Program-made: the position numbers and the translations under genes
The notes under the pieces: generated by a model
Told to the model about the DNA's origin: nothing
Database searches by the model: none
Seen by the model: the letters and a program-made list of their open reading frames with translations, nothing else
Part shown: positions 1-5,225 of the stretch, in pieces
Layout of the letters: each line of letters begins with the position of its first letter
How positions within the stretch are numbered: position 1 is the first letter of the stretch
Assembly (NCBI GenBank): GCA_024639415.1
Contig: JAHEIK010000191.1
Location: forward strand, 1 to 7,131
Length of the DNA: 7,131 nucleotides
Direction: 5' to 3'
Source: Planctomycetota bacterium
GTDB taxonomy: Bacteria; Planctomycetota; PLA2; JAEUHO01

Positions 1-344
1 CCGCCGACGAGGCTCTCCATGGTCCGGCCAAGCCACGAGCCGCTCTGGGCCTCGACGAGCTTGGCCCCGCTCTCGATCGCCTCGCCCTTCACGTCGTCGG
101 CGGGCGGCGTCTCCTCGCTCTGGGCAGCCATGTCGGCGAGCCCGAAGCGCTCGAGCAGCGGCAGCATGACCACGATGCGGCCCACGTTCATGATCGACAT
201 GAGCGACATGAGCAGCAGGGCGCCCACGAACGGCTTCCAGTGCGGCTTGCCCCAGCGCAGGATGTCGTGGATGTTGCGCCGGATCCGGTGGACCTTGGAG
301 CCGTCGGACGGGGTCTCGGCGGCGGCTTGGTTGGGTTGGCTCAT
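1..344 (-). CDS. Probable exporter-type ABC transporter, N-terminal part (partial)
   Basis: The reading frame is open from an ATG at 344-342 to the window edge, about 114 codons, and continues outside. The N-terminus is polar (MSQPNQAAAETPSDGS). A basic stretch follows (KVHRIRRNIHDILRWGKPHWKPF), then a hydrophobic helix at about residues 38-60 (VGALLLMSLMSIMNVGRIVVMLPLLERFG). This matches how MsbA/multidrug-type half transporters begin: a cytosolic elbow helix, then TM1. After TM1 comes a polar, Glu/Asp-rich loop of ~50 residues, long for the first periplasmic loop of this family. No Walker motif is visible because the ATPase domain would lie outside the window, so the family call rests on the TM1 pattern only. 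It is transcribed divergently from the EF-G-like gene. A TAGACT -10-like box lies 12 nt upstream of the ATG and there is no close Shine-Dalgarno sequence. Confidence 0.6.
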   Translation of the reverse strand, partial: MSQPNQAAAETPSDGSKVHRIRRNIHDILRWGKPHWKPFVGALLLMSLMSIMNVGRIVVMLPLLERFGLADMAAQSEETPPADDVKGEAIESGAKLVEAQSGSWLGRTMESLVG

Positions 345-356
345 GGTCGCTGGGCG

Positions 357-362
357 AGTCTA
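357..362 (-). promoter_or_regulatory. -10-like box for the minus-strand membrane protein gene
   Basis: On the minus strand this reads TAGACT (TANNNT) and ends 12 nt before the ATG at 344. Transcription from it would give a leader of only about 5-6 nt, in keeping with the lack of a nearby Shine-Dalgarno sequence. I see no convincing -35 box, so this is a weak call. Confidence 0.35.
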
Positions 363-381
363 GGAGCCTCCGACGGGGCGG

Positions 382-414
382 CCCAGGAAAGCCCTGTTTT
401 CGGGGTTTCCTGGG
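382..414. repeat. Inverted repeat (9-bp arms) in the divergent intergenic region
   Basis: CCCAGGAAA (382-390) pairs perfectly with TTTCCTGGG (406-414). Inside, CCC (392-394) can pair with GGG after one G-G mismatch, leaving a loop of about 7 nt with a TTTT run. It lies between the minus-strand gene's -10-like box and the plus-strand promoter at 452-480. It could be an operator for a dimeric repressor or a cruciform. A terminator is less likely because both flanking genes are transcribed away from it. Confidence 0.55.
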
Positions 415-451
415 ATCCTGACTCCTGTCGTCACGACCGCCCTCTCTCAGG

Positions 452-480
452 TTGACCGCCCGCCCGGCTGCCGGTATCCC
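452..480 (+). promoter_or_regulatory. Sigma70-like promoter for the EF-G-like gene
   Basis: TTGACC (452-457) and TATCCC (475-480) are separated by exactly 17 bp. The -35 box matches five of six consensus bases and the -10 box keeps TAT. Transcription would start near 486-488, about 32 nt before the ATG at 519. The weak point is the non-T last base of the -10 box. Confidence 0.5.
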
Positions 481-481
481 A

Positions 482-514
482 GGGCTCCCAAAAATGGCCG
501 AATCCAGGGAGCCC
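482..514 (+). promoter_or_regulatory. Inverted repeat whose right arm contains the Shine-Dalgarno sequence
   Basis: GGGCTCCC (482-489) pairs perfectly with GGGAGCCC (507-514) across a 17-nt loop. The right arm contains GGGAG of the ribosome binding site AGGGAG (506-511), which sits 7 nt before the ATG at 519. If the transcript includes the left arm, folding would hide the ribosome binding site. If transcription starts near 487 as the -10 box suggests, part of the left arm is missing, and the repeat would act as a DNA operator instead. Confidence 0.5.
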
Positions 515-518
515 ATTC

Positions 519-2552
519 ATGGCGCATAGCTCCGCATAAATCCGCAACGTGACGCTTATCGGGTCGGGTGGGTCGGGGAAGACGACCCTGGCGGAGACGC
601 TCCTCCATCACTGCAAGGTCACCACCCGCAAGGGCTCCGTCGAGGAGAAGAACACCCTCACGGACTGGGACGAGGAAGAGAAGGAGCGCCAGCACAGCAT
701 CCTGGCCACGCCCGTCCACATGCGTTGGGACGGCCGGCACATCAACCTCATCGACACGCCCGGCGCTCTCGACTACATCGGCGAGGCCGTCTGTGGCCTG
801 GCCGCGTCCGAGACGGCGATCCTCTGCATCAACGCGCACGACGGTGTCAGCGTCGCCACGCGCCGCCTCTTCCGCGCCGCGCGCGATCTGGGCATGGCCT
901 GCGTGATCGCGATCACGCGCCTGGAGTTCGACAACGTCGACGCCCACGCGCTCGTGGACCAGATCCAGAGCACGATCGGCGAGCGCGCCGTGCCGATCAA
1001 CCTGCCGGACACCTTCGGGCACGACGTCTCGCAGGTGGTCGACATCTTCGGCGACGACGTTCCGGAGAACCTCCAGGAGGCCGCGGCGAAGTACCGCCAG
1101 CAGGTGACCGACCGTGTGGTCGAGTGCGACGACGACCTGCTCGAGAGCTAATTCGAGACGGGCGAGGTCAGCCCCGAGGATCTGGCTGCGGCGTTCCCGC
1201 GCGCCCTGCGCCAGGGCAACATCGTTCCCGTCGTGCACGTGTCCTCGAGCAAGGACGTCGGCCTGAAGAAGCTCCTCGAGTTCATCACCCACGACTGCCC
1301 CTCGTCCTCGTCGCGTGCCGGCGCCGCGCTGCGCAAGGGCGTGGATGCGGACGGGAACACCGTGGACGTGGCGGCCGACGGACCCTTCGCCGCCCAGGTC
1401 TGGAAGATCCACGTCGATCCGCACGTCGGCAAGGTCGCCTACCTGCGCGTCTGGAGCGGCTCGCTGCCGAGCAAGACGCAGTTCGTCGTCGCGCGCACCG
1501 GTGAGACGGAGCGCATCGGCGACCTGCTCGAACTCCAGGGCAAGGACATGAAGGCCGTGCCGACGGCCGCCGCGGGCGACATCGTCGGCGTTGCCAAGGT
1601 CGACGACATCAAGATCGGCGACACGGTCTCCGACGGCACGATCGGCTGGGCGTTCGAGCCCATCCCGACGCCCGTGCCCAAGGTCACGCTCGCCATCGAG
1701 GTCAAGAACCGCAACGATGAAGCGAAGCTGGGCCCGGAGCTCACGAAGCTCGATGAGTCCGATCCGACGTTCGTCGCCGAGCGCGAGGACGCCACGGGCG
1801 AGATGGTCGTGCGCGGCATGAGCACGCTGCATGTGGACACGATGCTGCGCCGCATGGCGCGCAAGAATGTCGAGACGGTCACCCGTCAGCCGCGCATCCC
1901 CTACCTGGAGACGATCCAGATGAAGGGCGCGGCGATGTACCGCCACAAGAAGCAGAGTGGTGGCCGCGGGCAGTTCGCCGAGGTGCACCTGCGCATCGAG
2001 CCGCTGCCGCGCGGCGAGAAGTTCGAGTTCGTCGACGAGGTCGTCGGCGGCACGATCCCGCGCCAGTTCATCCCGGCCGTCGAGAAGGGCGTCATCGAGA
2101 CCTGCACCAAGGGCGTGATCGCCGGTTACCCGTTCGTAGACGTCCGGGCGATCGTGCACTTCGGCAAGTTCCACGACGTGGACTCCGACGAGATGAGCTT
2201 CAAGATGGCGGCCAGCCAGGCCTTCCGGGCGGCCGTCGACACGGCGAAGCCGGTCCTGCTCGAGCCGATCATGAAGGTCGAGATCGAGGTGCCCGCGCGC
2301 TTCCTCGGCGACATCTCCGGCGATCTCAACAGCCGCCGAGGCCGCATCCTGGGCATGAACCAGGAGGGCGACACGTCGATCATCGAGGCGCACGTGCCGC
2401 TGTCCGAGATGATGCAGTACAGCACCGAGCTGCGCTCGCTGACGGCGGGCGAGGGGGACTACAACTTCTTCCTCGACCACTACGACGTCGTGCCGGCGCA
2501 CCTCAAGAGCGACATCATCGCGAAGCACAAGGCTGAGCTCGCCACCGCGTAG
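519..2552 (+). CDS. EF-G-like translational GTPase (EF-G2 type) with two in-frame TAA codons
   Basis: The frame spans 677 codons, close to the ~690 usual for EF-G. The start is ATG 519, preceded by AGGGAG at 7 nt; it yields the family N-terminus MAHSSA-x-IRNVTLIG. TAA interrupts the frame at codons 7 (537-539) and 211 (1149-1151); stop is TAG 2550-2552. Motifs by codon: P-loop GSGGSGKT 15-22; switch I ending EKERQHSI; G3 DTPG 79-82, followed by Ala83 where EF-G has the catalytic His; G4 position TRLE 133-136 instead of NKxD. Domain II is ~290-375 and III ~385-460. Domain IV is ~460-580, with HKKQSGGRGQF at 476-486 and the HFGKFHDVDS tip at 547-556. Domain V follows, ending near PAHL. EF-G drives translocation or ribosome recycling; EF-G2-type paralogues have specialised, poorly known roles. 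Everything except the two TAAs looks under selection, with no frameshift. A decaying paralogue, readthrough or consensus error all remain possible. Confidence 0.82.
537..539 (+). other. In-frame TAA at codon 7 of the EF-G-like gene
   Basis: From ATG 519 the codons read ATG GCG CAT AGC TCC GCA TAA ATC CGC AAC GTG. The residues after the TAA (IRNVTLIG) are the standard first beta strand of EF-G proteins, so the homologous frame extends across the stop. The alternative start, GTG 549, removes the IRN part of that strand and has no Shine-Dalgarno sequence. Confidence 0.75.
1149..1151 (+). other. In-frame TAA at codon 211 of the EF-G-like gene
   Basis: The frame reads DDDLLES-TAA-FETGEVSPEDL. In EF-G this position corresponds to the Y of motifs such as LMEKYLEGE at the end of the G' insert. 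One base change (TAC or TAT to TAA) therefore explains it. Reading continues without a shift through domains II-V. Confidence 0.8.
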
Positions 2553-2571
2553 CAGCCGTAGGCTGCTACGC
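2547..2571 (+). terminator. 11-bp hairpin overlapping the EF-G-like stop codon
   Basis: GCGTAGCAGCC (2547-2557) pairs perfectly with GGCTGCTACGC (2561-2571) around a 3-nt GTA loop. The TAG stop (2550-2552) lies inside the left arm. The stem is as stable as an intrinsic terminator, but no T-run follows, only CCCGTGAACG. It may be a 3'-end protecting structure, a weak terminator or a pause site. Confidence 0.5.
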
Positions 2572-2700
2572 CCCGTGAACGTGAACGTGCCCGTCACCGT
2601 CACCGACGTGCACGGGGCCCGTGCCCGTACCCCGCGTTCCCGTTCCCCGGCTCCACCCACGCCCAGATCGCCCCTCCCCGTTGCCCGCGCCCGCCCGGCG
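2572..2700. other. Low-complexity C-rich intergenic tract
   Basis: Short reiterated words dominate this stretch: GTGAAC twice, GTCACC twice, and GTGCCCGT/GTACCCCG/GTTCCCGT variants. No gene, tRNA or convincing promoter is visible. The following gene's frame is open back to a GTG in this tract, but the peptide it would give is Arg/Pro-rich and sits in front of a complete signal peptide, so I treat the tract as noncoding. Confidence 0.5.
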
Positions 2701-2718
2701 CGCCACACTGTGGCACCG

Positions 2719-4050
2719 ATGCGCCTGTTGCTCGTCCTCGCCCTGCTCCTCCTGGCCGTGGTTCCGGCCTGGGCCGGGGATCCGCCGCCGCTGCCGAAGG
2801 GTGCGAAGGGCGCCGAGGAGGAGCTCCGCGCCCAGGTGGCCGCCTGGCTCGCGGAGCTGCGCTCGGAGTCCTTCCGTGTGCGCGAAGCGGCCCGTCGCAA
2901 TCTCCTCGCCCGCGGCCTCCAGGCTCGCGATCTCCTCGAGGCTGCGAAGGACGACCCCGATCCCGAGGTGCGCCGCACCGTGCGGGCCGTCCTCGCGCGT
3001 GCGCCGGCGCGACCGACGAAGGCCGCAGCGCAGGTCCAGCCGGGGGACTTCCGTGGCATCGGGCGCCTTACGGTGAAGGCGCAGGACGAGCGGCTGGCCG
3101 ACGTCGTGAAGCGCATCGACGAAGCCATCGGCGCACAGCTGGAGCTGCCCGAGGCGCAGCTCGAGAAGCCTGTGACGCTCTCGCTGACCGACGCGCCCTG
3201 CTACGACGTGATCGCGGCCCTGGCGCGCGCCACGTCCACGCGTCCGCAGCAGCCGTTCGATCGTTCTGGACGCATGCAGCTGCTTGCGACGGACGGCAAG
3301 ATCGAGCCGGCGCCGCGCGCGGCCGCCGGACCGATGCAGATCACCGTGCTCGAGGTTGCAGCCACGCGCAGCTTCGGCGTCTCCACGGTGCCGCGCTACG
3401 CGCTGAAGCTGCGTCTCGAGTGGGCGCCGTTCGTCCAGGTGCAGCAGTACGAGCGTCCCACGATCGAGGTCGCGCGGGACAAGGACGGCAAGCGCTTTCG
3501 CGCGACGCCGGCCATGTCACGCGGCGCGACGTACGGCGTCGGCAGCAGCACGAAGCACCACACGACCACGGTCCACATCGAGCCGGCGGAAGCGGGCTGC
3601 AAGGAGCACCTCGGAGCGCTCGAAGTCCGTGTGCCCATGCGCCTGCGCTACGACCTGGCTACCGTGACCCTGGCGGACATCGCGGCTGTTCCCACCTGCC
3701 TCGGCGCGGACGGCAAGTCCGCCAAGCCGGGCACGAACGAGAGCGTGCAGATCCACAGCATCGCGGAGGCCGAGGGCGGCCGCGGCCAGTGGGTCGTGGA
3801 CTTCACGGCGACCCTGGTCGACGAGAGCGCACAGAAGACGCTGCAGGCCTACCTGATCGAGGCGGATGGGACCCTGCGGCGGGTGAGCGTCTACGGCGGC
3901 CGCTCGATCGGCGCGGACGGGACCGTCCGCATCACCGCGCGCGCCTATCGGGGGACGACCGGCAAGCCCAAGGGGCTGCAGGTCACCTGGTTCCGGCGGC
4001 AGGAGCAGGGCAGTCTGCGCTTTCGGCTCGAGGACATCCCCCTCAGGTAG
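2719..4050 (+). CDS. Secreted protein with HEAT-like segment and STN-like domain, function unknown
   Basis: It is 443 aa from ATG 2719, chosen because it places a textbook signal peptide at the start (MRLLLVLALLLLAVVPAWA, cleavage predicted after residue 19). Residues ~45-95 form a pair of amphipathic helices of HEAT type (FRVREAARRNLL, then DPDPEVRRTVRAVLAR). Residues ~115-172 have the beta-alpha-beta-beta-alpha pattern of the STN domain of secretins and TonB receptors: LTVKAQDERLADVVKRI, then KPVTLSLTDAP and YDVIAALAR. The remainder (~205-443) is beta-rich with no family I recognise. STN domains mediate periplasmic protein contacts, so a periplasmic or cell-envelope scaffold role is plausible, but this is inference. 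Cys161, Cys333 and Cys363 are the only cysteines noticed. There is no Shine-Dalgarno sequence; a CACACT box (2704-2709) could serve an almost leaderless transcript. Stop is TAG. Confidence 0.8.
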   Translation: MRLLLVLALLLLAVVPAWAGDPPPLPKGAKGAEEELRAQVAAWLAELRSESFRVREAARRNLLARGLQARDLLEAAKDDPDPEVRRTVRAVLARAPARPTKAAAQVQPGDFRGIGRLTVKAQDERLADVVKRIDEAIGAQLELPEAQLEKPVTLSLTDAPCYDVIAALARATSTRPQQPFDRSGRMQLLATDGKIEPAPRAAAGPMQITVLEVAATRSFGVSTVPRYALKLRLEWAPFVQVQQYERPTIEVARDKDGKRFRATPAMSRGATYGVGSSTKHHTTTVHIEPAEAGCKEHLGALEVRVPMRLRYDLATVTLADIAAVPTCLGADGKSAKPGTNESVQIHSIAEAEGGRGQWVVDFTATLVDESAQKTLQAYLIEADGTLRRVSVYGGRSIGADGTVRITARAYRGTTGKPKGLQVTWFRRQEQGSLRFRLEDIPLR

Positions 4051-4096
4051 CGGCTTCCCGGCTGCGGGGCCGGCGGCTTCCCGGCTGCGGGGCCGG
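4051..4096. repeat. Two tandem copies of a 23-bp unit directly after the stop codon
   Basis: Positions 4051-4073 and 4074-4096 are identical, beginning CGGCTTCCCGG and ending GGGGCCGG. Each unit contains CCGGC and GCCGG arms, so each can form a small hairpin. They begin on the base after the TAG of the upstream gene. They may be a tandem duplication of a terminator-like or mRNA-stabilising stem. Confidence 0.8.
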
Positions 4097-4108
4097 GCGG
4101 CGTCATGA

Positions 4109-4141
4109 CGAGCCTCGCGTGGCAGACCACGCCACGGCTCG
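4109..4141 (+). terminator. Imperfect inverted repeat downstream of the secreted-protein gene
   Basis: CGTGGC (4118-4123) pairs with GCCACG (4131-4136) over a 7-nt loop. CGAGC (4109-4113) pairs with GCTCG (4137-4141), with a 4-nt bulge on the left. It is followed by CCCCTCCTT, only weakly U-rich. Possibly the terminator of the gene ending at 4050; weak call. Confidence 0.35.
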
Positions 4142-4188
4142 CCCCTCCTTGCGCGGCCTCCGCTCCGGAAAGCCGCTATCCAGGCGGC

Positions 4189-4209
4189 AGGCAGGGCCAT
4201 CCCCTGCCT
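4189..4209 (+). repeat. Perfect 8-bp hairpin upstream of the selenoprotein operon
   Basis: AGGCAGGG (4189-4196) pairs with CCCTGCCT (4202-4209) around a 5-nt loop. No T-run follows. It lies about 35 bp upstream of the putative -10 box of the next operon, so it could be either a 3' end for the upstream gene or an operator. Confidence 0.45.
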
Positions 4210-4244
4210 CTGACCCAGGCCAGCGGAAGGTAGCGAACCCGGAG

Positions 4245-4250
4245 TATCCT
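4245..4250 (+). promoter_or_regulatory. -10-like box of the selenoprotein operon
   Basis: TATCCT matches TANNNT and would start transcription about 40 nt before the ATG at 4296. No good -35 box lies 17 bp upstream. A CGGAAGG...CCTTCCG inverted repeat (about 4224-4256) spans the box and could be an operator. Positional inference only. Confidence 0.35.
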
Positions 4251-4266
4251 TCCGGCGTCCTCTAGG

Positions 4267-4288
4267 TGGCTCCGAGGAGCCAAGGAGA
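4267..4288 (+). promoter_or_regulatory. Ribosome binding site of the first selenoprotein gene with adjacent hairpin
   Basis: AAGGAGA (4282-4288) is a strong Shine-Dalgarno sequence 7 nt before ATG 4296. Directly upstream, TGGCTC (4267-4272) pairs with GAGCCA (4277-4282) over a CGAG tetraloop. The hairpin borders, and by one base overlaps, the ribosome binding site. Confidence 0.55.
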
Positions 4289-4295
4289 CCTCCGC

Positions 4296-5225
4296 ATGAA
4301 TCGCTCCCGTGGCCTCGTCCTGGGCGCCGGCCTGCTGGCCGCCAGCGCCTTCCTCTTCCTTACGGCGGGTGGCCCGCCGGCGCTCGCGAAGGGCAAGAAG
4401 GAAGTCCACCTGCGCTACATCGCCTCGTACGCCGACGCCGTCCGCGAGGCCCGCTCGCGCAACGCGATCCTCTTCGCCACGTTCCACAAGGACAACTGAG
4501 GCGGCTGCAAGGTGCAGCACCGGTCGGTGCTGGAGAACAAGAAGTTCGTCGAGTGGGCGAACGAGAACATCGTCGTCGTCGTGGGACACACCGAGAAGGA
4601 GCACCCCGCGGAGATCGAGGACGACAAGGGCAAGAAGACGCCCGGATGCCCGCTCTACAAGGGGCTCACGTGCGAGCAGCACCGCGCGCTCCCCGGCGAG
4701 TGCCGCAATCCAGCCGAGGGGCTGCCCAAGCTCGAGTCGACCAACCTGATGCCCAACTCGTGGATCGTCCTGCCGGACGGCACGATCACGCAGGTCGAGT
4801 CGGCCGTGCAGCAGAACCCGGGCAAGATCGAGGAACTCGTCGCCGGTCTCCAGAAGGAGATCGGCAAGCACCTCACCTACAAGAAGTACTCGAAGTACCT
4901 CGCGCAGTTCGAGGCGAGCGACGCGGCCCTCGCCGACGGCAAGCTGAAGGACGCGCTCAAGGCGCTGCAGAAGGTCGAGAAGGACACCAAGAAGCTGCCC
5001 GACGGCATGAAGGCCGAGGTCGACACGCGTGTCGAGGCACTCGACAAGGCGGCCGAGGCGAAGTTCGACGAACTGAAGGACGGCGAGGGTGAGGACGCGG
5101 CCAAGATCAAGGCAGCCAACAAGCTGAAGAACGAGGTCAGCCTGCGCCTCAAGCGGGGCTACCTCCCGATCGTCGACAAGCTCAAGACCTGGATCAAGAC
5201 CACCAAGGCCGGGGGTGGCAAGTAG
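4296..5225 (+). CDS. Exported thioredoxin-fold selenoprotein, UGGC active site (copy 1)
   Basis: 309 aa when TGA 4497-4499 is read as selenocysteine 68. Start ATG 4296 has a strong ribosome binding site. A signal peptide covers residues 1-31 (cleavage after ALA). Residues ~58-97 have the thioredoxin pattern: a beta strand (AILFATFHKDN), Sec68-Gly-Gly-Cys71 at the head of an amphipathic helix (KVQHRSVLENKKFVEWANENI), then strand VVVVGH. MPNSW (152-156) is the likely cis-Pro loop. An inserted CPLYxGxTC motif (Cys118, Cys126) plus Cys136 may be a second thiol centre. The C-terminal ~120 residues are Lys/Glu-rich helices (dimerisation or coiled coil). The frame and homology to the next gene continue unbroken across the TGA. 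Resembles thioredoxin_7/DsbD-C-like folds, but I recognise no named family. Inferred role: periplasmic thiol-disulfide or reductase chemistry. Stop TAG 5223-5225 overlaps the next start. Confidence 0.9.
4497..4499 (+). other. Selenocysteine TGA codon of copy 1
   Basis: Codons around it read AAG GAC AAC TGA GGC GGC TGC AAG. The TGA occupies the first position of the CxxC redox motif, the classic place for Sec to replace the attacking Cys. The same TGA occurs at the equivalent position in the adjacent paralogue. Confidence 0.92.
4515..4532 (+). promoter_or_regulatory. Bacterial SECIS element of copy 1
   Basis: CAGCACC (4515-4521) and GGTGCTG (4526-4532) form a perfect 7-bp stem capped by GGTC (4522-4525). 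The loop begins 22 nt after the TGA. Bacterial SelB recognises a stem-loop with GG(U) in the apical loop at about this distance inside the reading frame; the E. coli fdhF element also carries GGUC at its tip. The bulged U of fdhF is not seen here. Confidence 0.88.

Noticed and set aside
549..1151. EF-G-like gene as a real 200-aa protein starting at GTG 549
   Set aside because: GTG 549 lacks a Shine-Dalgarno sequence and trims the first beta strand. ATG 519 has AGGGAG at 7 nt. The frame continues past 1151 with family sequence.
1149..1174. SECIS-like stem GGGC...GCCC with GGTC in its loop after the second TAA of the EF-G-like gene
   Set aside because: Only 4 bp, the loop is 7 nt, the distance is short, and the codon is TAA, which is not read as selenocysteine. 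The first TAA has no comparable hairpin.
2575..2718. N-terminal extension of the secreted protein from GTG 2575
   Set aside because: It is an Arg/Pro-rich low-complexity peptide in front of a complete signal peptide; ATG 2719 is the sensible start.
447..3128. 893-codon open frame on the minus strand
   Set aside because: It runs antisense to the EF-G-like gene and part of the next gene. Its product is Arg/Asp/Val-rich in the manner of a GC-driven shadow frame, and the sense strand carries clear EF-G homology.
4266..4499. Short 77-aa gene ending at TGA 4499, plus a separate gene starting at GTG 4512
   Set aside because: The split falls inside a UxxC motif with a SECIS just downstream and full similarity to the next gene. 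GTG 4512 has no ribosome binding site and would cut the thioredoxin fold in half. The start at 4266 is also rejected in favour of ATG 4296 with AAGGAGA.
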